64,000 bases of DNA from Mogibacterium timidum ATCC 33093 (lineage in GTDB: Bacteria > Bacillota > Clostridia > Peptostreptococcales > Anaerovoracaceae). Location of the stretch: NCBI RefSeq assembly GCF_000525775.1, contig NZ_JALU01000016.1, positions 1-64,000 of the forward strand. Direction: 5' to 3'. This document shows positions 8,452 to 16,911 of the stretch, piece by piece. A program made the translations under genes and the position numbers. The first letter of the stretch is position 1, and each line of letters starts with the position of its first letter. The notes below the pieces were generated by a model. The model had not been told where the DNA came from and did no database searches. It saw nothing but the letters and a program-made list of their open reading frames with translations.

Positions 8452-8573
8452 TTCAATTTGAAGTCAGTGTTGGCAGGATCAATGTATAGAAACGTATAAG
8501 TTGATGTAGTCTGGCGGTTGTTGCTAGACTGTATGCTTCAATACAAAATATAATATTCAATATAATAAATGTT

Positions 8574-8611
8574 AAGAGACCGCGAGTATGTGCAAGCGTA
8601 CACGGTCTCTT
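8574..8611 (+). terminator. Hairpin downstream of the symporter
   Basis: AAGAGACCG pairs perfectly with CGGTCTCTT. There is only a weak T stretch afterwards, so it is a weak intrinsic terminator or a processed 3' end. Confidence 0.5.
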
Positions 8612-8675
8612 GATGTATTAGGGATGAAGTGATAACATTAAGTCTGTTCATAAGCTGGATTTGGAGGTCGTTACA

Positions 8676-9299
8676 ATGAGAAAAGGCAAACGTGTAGTTG
8701 TTACTGACGGCGTAAGTGCAAATGGCGATAAACTTGTCAGGGGCTTTGCTTCATACGGAGCATCAACTGCCTTCTTTTACAGCCATTCCTATGACAAGGC
8801 TCTTGCTCTAAGCAGAGAGGCGAGTGCATTAAATATCAGATGCAAAATTGCAAAGCTTGATTCCCTTTGGTCGGCGAGAGAGGTGCTCAGAGGGTATTTT
8901 GACGACGAATTTGATACGTTAGTATGTAATATTGATCTCGCAAATGATACTGACTTTGATGACATGAGCGGTGAAAAGTGGAGGCGTGAAGTTATCGCTG
9001 AAATTGACGGTCTGTTTTATACAATCAGGGCGCTTAGACCGTTCATGAATCGAAACGGAGGGAGTATTATCATAGCCGCTGCAAAGGATGAAAATTCCGG
9101 ATTTGCAAGCAAAATCATGGAGTCATATATAGAAGGCTTGACGAGGTCGCTGTCGGAGTCGATGAGGAGCGTCGGTATTCACGTGAATGCTATTATCTAC
9201 CGGAATAGCGATTATGCCGGCAGTCATGTGTTCGAGGCTGTGAGACAGCTTGCTTCTAGCGATTCTTCGTTTATAACCGGACAGATTATACGGCTGTAA
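8676..9299 (+). CDS. Short-chain dehydrogenase-like protein lacking the catalytic residues
   Basis: A 207-residue SDR-fold protein: N-terminal VVVTDGVSANG in place of the glycine-rich TGxxxGIG loop, NID in the NNAG region, and SYIEGLTRSLSESMRSVGIHVNAI in the C-terminal half. Aligned on the EGLTRSL block, the catalytic YxxxK pair corresponds to Ser145 and Glu149, and the serine site reads IIIAAA. So it probably lacks reductase activity and may have a regulatory or scaffolding role. The start at 8676 follows GGAGGT. The neighbour 60 bases downstream is an acyl-ACP thioesterase, which hints at fatty-acid metabolism, but function is unknown. Confidence 0.7.
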   Translation: MRKGKRVVVTDGVSANGDKLVRGFASYGASTAFFYSHSYDKALALSREASALNIRCKIAKLDSLWSAREVLRGYFDDEFDTLVCNIDLANDTDFDDMSGEKWRREVIAEIDGLFYTIRALRPFMNRNGGSIIIAAAKDENSGFASKIMESYIEGLTRSLSESMRSVGIHVNAIIYRNSDYAGSHVFEAVRQLASSDSSFITGQIIRL

Positions 9300-9360
9300 T
9301 ATATGCCGTGCATTCAGTTACCAAAGTATAGAAAAAGGGATATAGAAAAAAGAGGTAAGG

Positions 9361-10113
9361 ATGAAATTCAAGGAGCATTATAACATAAGATCTTACGAGG
9401 TAGACTTAAATGGTGCAATTAAGCCGATGCAACTGATGCAGCTGATGCAGGAGAGCGGTGAAAGGCAGATGAGGGCAGAGGCCGTATCTTATGATGATTT
9501 GTATATAAAAGAGCACAAGTCTTTCGTAGTTAGCCGCATGAATATTGAGATTTTTGAGCCGGCTCAGAAGTATTCGGATGTAGATGTTGAGACGTGGGTT
9601 ATACAGGGGAAGGCGGCGAATTTTCCCCGGGGCTATGAGATGATTAAGGAAGGAAGGGTCATAGCTAGAGCTCTTGGAGTCTGGGCGCTCGTCAATACAG
9701 AAACGGGCAAGCTGATACTCAATAAGGATTATGATATGTCTTCTTACTCTAGGGATGAGACCCCCAAGCTGAGCATTCCCAAGAGATTCAGGTTGCCGAA
9801 GGAGCTTGAATTTAAAGATGTGGAGAGAACCGTTGTTAACCGTTCTATGATAGATATCAATGGACACATGAACAACACCGTATATGCGACCAAGCTGTAT
9901 GATAATATTCCGGAGGCGGAGAAATATTTTATAACATCAATGAACCTGCGTTATGTTCACGAAGCTCCGTTTGAGAGTGAGTTCGTGGTATACACAAGTA
10001 GAGCTGTTGAACCGGGTGATATGGACCCACGGGCTGACAAGCTTATATATTTCTACACGGAGGCTGATGGGGAGACCAATATCGAGGCGGCTATAGGGCT
10101 AAAAAGTATTTAA
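9361..10113 (+). CDS. Acyl-ACP thioesterase (FatA-like, PF01643)
   Basis: A 250-residue double-hotdog thioesterase. It opens with the hotdog helix segment YEVDLNGAIKPMQLMQLMQE and has DINGHMNNTVYATKLYD in the second domain, matching the Asn-His-Asn catalytic signature. It hydrolyses acyl-ACP to release free fatty acids in the cytosol. The ATG at 9361 follows GAGGTAAGG. It is probably cotranscribed with the SDR-like gene and closed by the strong terminator at 10155-10190. Confidence 0.88.
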   Translation: MKFKEHYNIRSYEVDLNGAIKPMQLMQLMQESGERQMRAEAVSYDDLYIKEHKSFVVSRMNIEIFEPAQKYSDVDVETWVIQGKAANFPRGYEMIKEGRVIARALGVWALVNTETGKLILNKDYDMSSYSRDETPKLSIPKRFRLPKELEFKDVERTVVNRSMIDINGHMNNTVYATKLYDNIPEAEKYFITSMNLRYVHEAPFESEFVVYTSRAVEPGDMDPRADKLIYFYTEADGETNIEAAIGLKSI

Positions 10114-10154
10114 TAAATTTATTAAAAGATAATTCATAGAGATAGTTTGTTTAA

Positions 10155-10190
10155 GGGAAAGACTGCGGAAAGGTAGTCTTTCCCCTTTTT
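10155..10190 (+). terminator. Strong intrinsic terminator before the dcw cluster
   Basis: GGGAAAGACT (10155-10164) pairs with AGTCTTTCCC (10175-10184), followed by CTTTTTA. Confidence 0.9.
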
Positions 10191-10191
10191 A

Positions 10192-10250
10192 TGTTGAAAA
10201 TTAAATTATGTGTTGAAAAATCACAATAAATACCAATATTGTGTTGAAAA
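10192..10250 (+). repeat. Three TGTTGAAAA direct repeats upstream of mraZ
   Basis: Copies at 10192-10200, 10211-10219 and 10242-10250. The last provides the -35 element of the mraZ promoter. They could be decoy -35 boxes or part of a regulator site. Confidence 0.55.
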
Positions 10251-10274
10251 GTGGTGTGAAGTGGTTTAAAATGG
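10244..10274 (+). promoter_or_regulatory. mraZ promoter with three overlapping MraZ boxes
   Basis: -35 TTGAAA (10244-10249), 17-base spacer, -10 TAAAAT (10267-10272). Superimposed are three direct repeats at 10-base period: AGTGG (10250-10254), AGTGG (10260-10264) and AATGG (10270-10274), with 5-base gaps. MraZ from several bacteria binds such tandem GTGG-type repeats upstream of its own gene, so autoregulation of the dcw cluster is likely. Confidence 0.75.
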
Positions 10275-10320
10275 AGGAGCAAGAGTGAAAACTAGAGCTG
10301 ACGTGTACAGAGGACGATAG

Positions 10321-10752
10321 ATGTTTACCGGGACTTACGAAAATTCAATAGATAGCAAGAACCGGATGATCATACCGGCCAAGTATAGAAATCAGCTCGG
10401 TGGCGAGTGTATGCTTTCCAGAGGTTACGACCGATGCATCTACATCTACACGATGGAGGACTGGGAGATGCTCGCAGACAAGCTCAAAGAGCTTAGACAG
10501 TCAGATCCGGCTATCAGAGAGTTCATCAGAAAGCTGTTCTCTCAAGCGAGTGAATGTAAGCTTGATTCCCAGGGTAGAGTAATTATTCCGACCAATCTCA
10601 AGAAGTACGCAAGGATTGACAAGGAACTGGTGACACTAGGTGCGATGGACAAGATAGAGATTTGGAGCAAAGAAGCCTTTGACGAAAATGAGGATGATAA
10701 TCCGATGGACGACGAAGATTTCATCGCTAAGCTAGCAGAGTATGGGTTGTAG
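10321..10752 (+). CDS. mraZ: Transcriptional regulator MraZ
   Basis: A 143-residue AbrB-fold (swapped-hairpin) DNA-binding protein, first gene of the dcw cluster. It has the two repeated units of the family: [20 protein letters not shown] at residues 4-23 and the second half with [12 protein letters not shown]. MraZ forms a ring that binds repeats upstream of its own gene. Matching repeats are present at 10250-10274. The spacing to rsmH is 8 bases, indicating one operon. A GAGG sits before the ATG. Confidence 0.97.
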   Translation: MFTGTYENSIDSKNRMIIPAKYRNQLGGECMLSRGYDRCIYIYTMEDWEMLADKLKELRQSDPAIREFIRKLFSQASECKLDSQGRVIIPTNLKKYARIDKELVTLGAMDKIEIWSKEAFDENEDDNPMDDEDFIAKLAEYGL

Positions 10753-10760
10753 GAGAAGAG

Positions 10761-11690
10761 ATGACATTTGAGCATGTACCGGTACTATTCAATGAAGTGA
10801 TTGATTCGTTAGGTATCAGGGCGAACGGAACTTATATGGATGGAACAGTAGGCGGAGGAGGCCATTCTTCCGGTATATGTGAGAGGCTCAGCGAGAAAGG
10901 TCATCTCCTAGCTGTCGACCGAGACAGCATTGCCCTCAGAGCGGCAGAAGACAGGCTGGCCGATTATGACTGCAAAAAAACCTTTATCCACGCTAACTAC
11001 AGCGATATCGATGCTATCAAAGCTGAATGTGGAAGTGTGGATGGAATTCTGCTTGACTTGGGAGTTTCATCGTATCAGCTTGATACAGCGGAGCGAGGAT
11101 TTTCTTACATGCACGATGCACCGATGGATATGCGCATGAACGAGGATGATTTGTTTACAGCCTATCAGGTTGTAAATGAGTATTCTGAAAAGGAACTGTT
11201 TCGTATCATCAAGGAATATGGTGAGGAGAGATGGGCATCGAGAATTGCCAAGTTCATCGTCAAGGCGAGGAGTGAAGCAAAGATTGAGACGACCGGACAA
11301 CTTGTCGAGATTATCAAGGCAGCGATCCCCGCTTCGGCGAGAAGGACCGGACCTCATCCGGCCAAACGAACATTTCAGGCGATAAGGATTGAAGTCAACG
11401 GAGAGCTGGAGCATTTGAGCCGGGCTATGGAGAAGCTTCCTGACCTGCTTGCATCGGGCGGTAGGATGGCAGTGATTACGTTCCACTCGCTAGAAGACAG
11501 AATCGTGAAGGTAGCGTTTAATAAGAGAGCAAATCCTTGCACGTGTCCGCCGGAATTACCCGTGTGTATATGTGGTAAGGTGGCAGACATTACCAAGGTG
11601 ACAAGCAAACCGATAGTAGCGAGCGAGCATGAACTCGAAGAGAATCCGAGGGCCAGGAGTGCAAAGCTCAGAGTAATAGAGAAGCTTTAA
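10761..11690 (+). CDS. rsmH: 16S rRNA (cytosine-1402-N4)-methyltransferase RsmH
   Basis: A 309-residue SAM-dependent methyltransferase (formerly MraW) acting on C1402 of 16S rRNA in the small subunit P site. Visible motifs are [10 protein letters not shown] at the N-terminus, [10 protein letters not shown] (SAM loop), [32 protein letters not shown] and [10 protein letters not shown]. Full length. A GGAG lies upstream of the ATG. It is the conserved second gene of the dcw operon. Confidence 0.97.
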   Translation: MTFEHVPVLFNEVIDSLGIRANGTYMDGTVGGGGHSSGICERLSEKGHLLAVDRDSIALRAAEDRLADYDCKKTFIHANYSDIDAIKAECGSVDGILLDLGVSSYQLDTAERGFSYMHDAPMDMRMNEDDLFTAYQVVNEYSEKELFRIIKEYGEERWASRIAKFIVKARSEAKIETTGQLVEIIKAAIPASARRTGPHPAKRTFQAIRIEVNGELEHLSRAMEKLPDLLASGGRMAVITFHSLEDRIVKVAFNKRANPCTCPPELPVCICGKVADITKVTSKPIVASEHELEENPRARSAKLRVIEKL

Positions 11691-11721
11691 CAGCGGGTAT
11701 TCAGCAAAGGAGAAGAAGGAA

Positions 11722-12132
11722 ATGCAGATGGCAACAAGTGCAGGCGCAATGAACAGCGGTGTTGGTGTGGTCAGAAAAACAAAGGTAACTGGCAACCGCA
11801 ACGCAAAGGCAAAGCAAAATTCAAAAATATTGGCATGTGTACTTCTGGTAGGAGTGTTATGCCTTTCGGTTGTTGTGATGTCGGCTTTTGCGGCGAATCT
11901 CAACCGGAAAAACAACGAGCTTCAGAAGAAGAATGATTATATTCAGGCAGAGATAGATTCGCTGAATACCAAGATTAACGACGCAAGCAACATTAACAAG
12001 ATTGAGAAGACAGCAACCGAGAAATACGGGATGGTACATTCAGAGTCGCAGAACTGCATTACAGTAGGCGATTCTAAGAGCTCAGGCAAGACAAACCTAG
12101 CATCGGCAATCAAGGATGAAGCTTACGAATAA
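11722..12132 (+). CDS. FtsL-like cell division protein
   Basis: A 136-residue bitopic protein: basic cytoplasmic N-terminus, one membrane span (about residues 36-58, CVLLVGVLCLSVVVM) and a short extracytoplasmic coiled coil (LNRKNNELQKKNDYIQAEIDSLN). The position between rsmH and the transpeptidase gene and the topology are those of FtsL, which joins DivIC and DivIB in the divisome. FtsL sequences diverge strongly, so the call rests on context and topology. Two ATG codons (11722, 11728) fit the AAAGGAGAAGAAGG ribosome binding site. Confidence 0.8.
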   Translation: MQMATSAGAMNSGVGVVRKTKVTGNRNAKAKQNSKILACVLLVGVLCLSVVVMSAFAANLNRKNNELQKKNDYIQAEIDSLNTKINDASNINKIEKTATEKYGMVHSESQNCITVGDSKSSGKTNLASAIKDEAYE

Positions 12133-12155
12133 ATAATCCGTATTGATTATAGAAT

Positions 12156-12188
12156 GCCACTGATCCTTATTCGGGTCGGTGGCCTTTT
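12156..12188 (+). terminator. Internal terminator in the dcw cluster
   Basis: GCCACTGATCC pairs with GGGTCGGTGGC (G-U pairs included), followed by CTTTTAG. It separates mraZ-rsmH-ftsL from pbp onward. Confidence 0.65.
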
Positions 12189-12226
12189 AGGATATACATG
12201 TTATTCTGCGGTAAAATAGCGCGATA

Positions 12227-12237
12227 TGGTATATAAT
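12227..12237 (+). promoter_or_regulatory. Candidate extended -10 promoter upstream of pbp
   Basis: TGG followed by TATATA/TATAAT (12227-12237) in an otherwise gene-free spacer of 154 bases, just after the internal terminator. No good -35 is visible, which fits an extended -10 promoter. It would restart transcription of pbp, murF and the genes beyond. Confidence 0.45.
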
Positions 12238-12286
12238 ATAATCTATGTAAGTATGGAAATTTTGAGATTGATTTAGGAGACAATGG

Positions 12287-14437
12287 ATGGCAAAGTTCCG
12301 CAATCCTTTAAATAAGATAAATAAAAGGACTTCTCGCAAGAGCAAGGTGTCCAAGGCAGGCGGTGATTCTGTCAAAAAAACAGCTTCCGCTTCCCGCATG
12401 TCCTCCGATGTGCAGCAACGCGGCGCTTCCGGCGCACAGAGCCGCAGGGGCGCGGTTACTGCTGTAACTGCGGAAAATAAGAGCAGACTCGGGTTCGGGT
12501 TCCTTATTATTGCGATATGCTTTACGATTCTGATATTTAGACTCGCATTCTGGCAGGTTATAAGGGCTGATGACCTTGATGCCAAGGCGGCCGAGATGCA
12601 GAAAATCGATACAGAACTCGATCCGATCAGAGGCAATATATATGACCGGAACAAAAAGGTGTTGGCACAAACCGTTACAAAGTACGAGTTATATGGTTAT
12701 TCGCAGAACCTGTACAAAAATAAGGAACTAGACAAAGCTGCTAAGGAGAAGAACCTGAGTGAGCTCACTAGGCTTGCAGGCGCGGAACGCAAGGATATGA
12801 AGAAAATTCTGTCCGGCAAGGATAATCTGGTTTTGCTGGCAAAAGGCTTAGATCAGGATCAGGTCAACAAGGCTCAGAAACTTTGGGGCGGTGATATAGT
12901 TGTCAAGACAAAGGTTACCAGGTCATATCCAAATGGAACCTTTGCTTCGACACTGCTCGGATCGGTCGACAACAAAAATGTAGGCCTGAACGGACTTGAG
13001 TTCCAGTACAACGAGAAACTTGCCGGTATCAAGGGAAGAGTAGTGAGAACTACCGATATCTATGGCAATGCACTATCAGTAGGTAGCAGTAAATACTATT
13101 CGCCCAAGAATGGAGATAGTCTGGTAACCACAATAGATGAAGTAATACAGCACTATGTTGAAGACGCACTTAGTGAGGGTATGAAGGATACGGGGGCCGA
13201 ATCCATAACCTGCATAGTAATGAACCCTAAGACAGGCGATATCCTGGCTATGGCAAGCACGCCAAGCTACGACCCTAACAACCCATATACTCCGTCCGGC
13301 GATGAAGCAAAGAAATTCAAGGAGCTAGGCACGAAGGACAAGAGCGCATATCTGAGCAGGATGTGGACAAATCCTGCAGTCAGCGGGCTGTATGAGCCGG
13401 GTTCGACATTTAAGCTGGTTACAGCTGCATCTGCAATCGAGAGCGGAACGACCACTGATGCTTCGAGGTACAGCGACCCGGGATATATCAATGTTGATGG
13501 AACTAGCCTCAAGTGTTGGAGTCCGGTTCCACACGGCACCCAGAACATCACCGAGGCAGTCGGAAACTCATGTAACCCTGCACTTGCAAGAGTTGCGCTA
13601 GATATGGGCAAGTACAACTTCTATAAGTATATAGATATTTTTGGATTTACACAGAAGACAAGGGTTGATCTGCCGGGAGAAGCTGATTCCATCGTCAAGA
13701 ATCAGAGCGCTGTATCCAATGTCGATATTGCGACTATGGGATATGGACAGGGTATTGCTATATCGCCAATCCAGCTGATGACGGCTATAAATTCTCTCGG
13801 TAATAACGGAGTTATGATGCAGTCTAAGGTTGTGAAGCAGGTTGTCGGGCCGGATGGCAAGGTCAAGAAGACCGTCAGGGACCGACGCGTGAGACAGACC
13901 GTGTCGAAGGGTACAGCGGACAAGATGCGTTCTATCATGGAGTATTACGTAGCTGAAGGCGGTGGAACCAGCGCGTATCTGCCGGGCTATAGAGTTGGTG
14001 GTAAGACCGGTACTGCAAATATCGCAGAGAACTCGGGCTATTCTGAACAGACTATTGCGTCATTCATCGCGATGGCGCCGATGGATGATCCGCAGATTTC
14101 GATACTCGTAATGGTAACAAGACCTAAAAAGAGCATTTTTGGAGCTGCAAATGCAGGACCAATTGTCAAAAGGATACTCGAAAAGACCTTGATATATAAG
14201 GGTGTTGAACGCAAATACTCCAAGAGTGAGCAAAGCGAACTGGCTAAGGCTGAGGTTACCGTACCTGATGTAACGGGAATTAACAGCAGCGAAGCTATCA
14301 GCAAGATAGAAGCTGCGGGACTCAAGGCCAAGAAAATGCCTGAGGGCACGGGGGATTCGTTCCTCGTAATAGACCAATACCCTAAGAAGGGCGATAAGCT
14401 CGCAAAGGGCGGGACTGTGTACATATATAGCGAATAA
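12287..14437 (+). CDS. Class B penicillin-binding protein with C-terminal PASTA domain (FtsI/PBP2B-type)
   Basis: A 716-residue transpeptidase that cross-links septal peptidoglycan. There is a basic cytoplasmic tail, a membrane anchor near residues 65-86 (LGFGFLIIAICFTILIF), a dimerisation domain and a transpeptidase domain with Ser373-Thr-Phe-Lys376, Ser428-Cys-Asn430 and Lys573-Thr-Gly. One PASTA domain (about 655-716, VTVPDVTGINSSEAISKIEA) ends the protein. The position before murF matches the division transpeptidase. SpoVD has the same architecture, but no sporulation genes are seen here. AGGAGA precedes the ATG at 12287. Confidence 0.93.
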   Translation: MAKFRNPLNKINKRTSRKSKVSKAGGDSVKKTASASRMSSDVQQRGASGAQSRRGAVTAVTAENKSRLGFGFLIIAICFTILIFRLAFWQVIRADDLDAKAAEMQKIDTELDPIRGNIYDRNKKVLAQTVTKYELYGYSQNLYKNKELDKAAKEKNLSELTRLAGAERKDMKKILSGKDNLVLLAKGLDQDQVNKAQKLWGGDIVVKTKVTRSYPNGTFASTLLGSVDNKNVGLNGLEFQYNEKLAGIKGRVVRTTDIYGNALSVGSSKYYSPKNGDSLVTTIDEVIQHYVEDALSEGMKDTGAESITCIVMNPKTGDILAMASTPSYDPNNPYTPSGDEAKKFKELGTKDKSAYLSRMWTNPAVSGLYEPGSTFKLVTAASAIESGTTTDASRYSDPGYINVDGTSLKCWSPVPHGTQNITEAVGNSCNPALARVALDMGKYNFYKYIDIFGFTQKTRVDLPGEADSIVKNQSAVSNVDIATMGYGQGIAISPIQLMTAINSLGNNGVMMQSKVVKQVVGPDGKVKKTVRDRRVRQTVSKGTADKMRSIMEYYVAEGGGTSAYLPGYRVGGKTGTANIAENSGYSEQTIASFIAMAPMDDPQISILVMVTRPKKSIFGAANAGPIVKRILEKTLIYKGVERKYSKSEQSELAKAEVTVPDVTGINSSEAISKIEAAGLKAKKMPEGTGDSFLVIDQYPKKGDKLAKGGTVYIYSE

Positions 14438-14459
14438 AGCGAGTCTGAGGAATAATTCG

Positions 14460-15899
14460 ATGAAAAAGATAAGTGTTGACTACATTCTTGATGCTATACC
14501 GGAATCAAAGCTGTTATCAGATGCCGGCAGTGCAGAAGTGACAAGTGTAGCGATTGACTCTAGACAGGTGAAAGAGTGTTCTCTGTTCTTTGCCGTAATA
14601 GGCGAGAAAAATGACGGGCATGACTTTCTTCCATCTGTCAGAGAGAACGGCTGCCATGCAGTAATAGTGTCAGATACTGAGTGGGGGGATAAGATTGCAG
14701 CATATGGTGATATGACAGTAATCTTGGTGTCCTGCACCAGAGATGCGCTCATGCAGCTCGCAAAGAGGTATATTGCGGACTGGCACGGATTGTTAAAGGT
14801 GGCGGTAACCGGGAGTGTAGGGAAGACCGGTACTAAGGACTTCCTCGGAGCAGTGCTCAGCTCAAAATATAAGACCGGAAAAACTCCAGGCAATCTTAAC
14901 AGTGATTACGGATTACCGTTAACTGTTTTCGGCTTCGATGAAGATATAGAAGCTGCTGTGCTGGAGATGGGCGCAGGACGTTCTGTTCATATCAGCGAGC
15001 TGGCTGACATAGCAAGACCGGATATAGGTGTTGTTACTAATGTCGGTACGTCACACCTTGAGGCTTTTGGAACGAGGGATATTTTAACAGCGGAAAAGCT
15101 GGGGATATCGAAATTCTTTGACGTCGGTAATTCGATTATTGTTAACTCAGATTGCGACAAGCTTAGTCGTAAAAATGTTGAAAAAATAGTGCCTGCAGGA
15201 ACTGACGTGGTTACGGTCGGCAGCGAAGTTAACGATAATATTATAGTTTATAATATTGGGGATTTCGGCATAGACGGTGTTAGCTGCTCTCTGGATGTGA
15301 AGCTCGGACTCACAGAATACGATGGCACATATAAGCTCGTTATTCCGGTAATAGGTGCTCATAACCTCGGCAACGCGGCACTTGCGATTGCAGCCGGAGT
15401 TAAGCTTGGCATCAACCCTGCAGACGGTATACGCGCTTTGGCTGATACGAGGTTCTCTTCCGGGCGACTGGAAGTGATAAAGACAGATAGATTTACGATT
15501 ATAGATGATTCATATAATGCAAGTCCCGAATCTATGAAATCAGGACTAAAGATATTAAATTCATCAAAGGCTTCAAGGCGTGTCGCGATACTGGGTGATA
15601 TGTATGAATTGGGAGATGAATCCGAGGCGTTGCATGAGTCTGTAGGAACATATGCGCATGATATCGGAATCGACCTTTTAATCACAATTGGTTCTAATGC
15701 GACAGCTATAGCGAGAGCAGCTGTTGCAGCGAAGGAAGCTGAGGGGATTGCATATGATGGTGGACCGGAGGTAATCGCATATACAGATAAAGATGAGGCA
15801 ATATCGGAAATCAATGATTTGCTCACAGAAGGAGATGTTATTTTGGTCAAAGCATCTCGTGGCATGAAGCTAGAAGACGTTATTTCAGCTATAAAATAG
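14460..15899 (+). CDS. murF: UDP-MurNAc-tripeptide--D-Ala-D-Ala ligase MurF
   Basis: A 479-residue cytosolic Mur ligase that adds D-Ala-D-Ala to the UDP-MurNAc-tripeptide. ATP loop GSVGKTGTKD at residues 118-127, followed by TPGNLNSDYGLPLTV typical of MurF, then LEMGAGRSVHISELADIA and DDSYNASPESMKSGL in the C-terminal domain. Full length. It follows the transpeptidase gene by 22 bases. The murE gene that usually lies between them is absent. Confidence 0.95.
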   Translation: MKKISVDYILDAIPESKLLSDAGSAEVTSVAIDSRQVKECSLFFAVIGEKNDGHDFLPSVRENGCHAVIVSDTEWGDKIAAYGDMTVILVSCTRDALMQLAKRYIADWHGLLKVAVTGSVGKTGTKDFLGAVLSSKYKTGKTPGNLNSDYGLPLTVFGFDEDIEAAVLEMGAGRSVHISELADIARPDIGVVTNVGTSHLEAFGTRDILTAEKLGISKFFDVGNSIIVNSDCDKLSRKNVEKIVPAGTDVVTVGSEVNDNIIVYNIGDFGIDGVSCSLDVKLGLTEYDGTYKLVIPVIGAHNLGNAALAIAAGVKLGINPADGIRALADTRFSSGRLEVIKTDRFTIIDDSYNASPESMKSGLKILNSSKASRRVAILGDMYELGDESEALHESVGTYAHDIGIDLLITIGSNATAIARAAVAAKEAEGIAYDGGPEVIAYTDKDEAISEINDLLTEGDVILVKASRGMKLEDVISAIK

Positions 15900-15914
15900 C
15901 AAGGAAGAGGCTAG

Positions 15915-16880
15915 ATGAATATTACACTTTTGGTTGCTTTTATTATTTCGTTGTTCGTGTCGGCGATTGGCACAAAACTGTTGATACCATATCTCAGACA
16001 TAAGCAGTTTGGACAATTCATACGTGAAGAAGGTCCACAGGCGCATAAGAAGAAAGCCGGAACTCCGACTATGGGCGGAGTGATGATTGTTTTTGGTATC
16101 ATTGTGGGCTTAGTTACAGGGATGATATGTAACAGAAACGTGACAGCGGATACAACAGCAATCATCCTGACGATGCTGGCATTCGGAATAATTGGATTCC
16201 TCGACGATTTCGAGAAAATTGCCAAGAAGAATAATCTTGGACTGACGCCCAAACAAAAAATCATGCTGCAGATACTGTTCAGCCTTGGAATTGGTCTCTA
16301 TATGATATTCGGCGGGAGTGGAACGGAGGTATTCATACCGTTTGTCAAGATATATGTGAACTTCGGTGTGCTTTTCATGCCTTTTGTAATCATCACAGAA
16401 GTCGCTATGTCAAACGGTGTAAATTTATCCGACGGTCTCGACGGACTCGCTTCGTCGGTAACTCTGGTAGTTGCAATATTATTTGCACTTGTAGGTTATG
16501 TTCATGGGAATGATATCCTTATGATCAGTGGGGTGGCTATTGCCGGATCGCTTATAGGGTTTCTTGTTTTCAACAAATACCCGGCCAGGATTTTTATGGG
16601 CGACACCGGATCGATGGCACTTGGCGGTGTGCTGTCGGCAATAGCTATCGTGAGCAAGACAGAGTTTTTGCTTCCAATTGCCGGTATTATCTACGTAGTA
16701 GAGTCGTTATCTGTAATAATTCAGGTAACATATTTCCGTAAGACCGGCGGCAAGAGATTCTTTCGTATGGCGCCTATTCATCACCACTTCGAGCTCGGCG
16801 GAATGAAGGAATACAATGTAGTCAAGATGTTTACACTAGTGACAATATGCGCGAGCGCAATTGCGTACTTTGCAGCATAG
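15915..16880 (+). CDS. mraY: Phospho-N-acetylmuramoyl-pentapeptide-transferase MraY
   Basis: A 321-residue polytopic enzyme that transfers phospho-MurNAc-pentapeptide to undecaprenyl phosphate, forming lipid I. Signatures: REEGPQAHKKKAGTPTMGG, FLDDFEKI, NLSDGLDGLASS (catalytic Asp region), FMGDTGSMALGG and the APIHHHFE loop near the C-terminus. About ten membrane spans. It is 15 bases downstream of murF in the same operon, with AGGAAGAGG before the ATG. Confidence 0.97.
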   Translation: MNITLLVAFIISLFVSAIGTKLLIPYLRHKQFGQFIREEGPQAHKKKAGTPTMGGVMIVFGIIVGLVTGMICNRNVTADTTAIILTMLAFGIIGFLDDFEKIAKKNNLGLTPKQKIMLQILFSLGIGLYMIFGGSGTEVFIPFVKIYVNFGVLFMPFVIITEVAMSNGVNLSDGLDGLASSVTLVVAILFALVGYVHGNDILMISGVAIAGSLIGFLVFNKYPARIFMGDTGSMALGGVLSAIAIVSKTEFLLPIAGIIYVVESLSVIIQVTYFRKTGGKRFFRMAPIHHHFELGGMKEYNVVKMFTLVTICASAIAYFAA

Positions 16881-16911
16881 CTGCATAAAAAGAATATATT
16901 GGGAGTGAATT

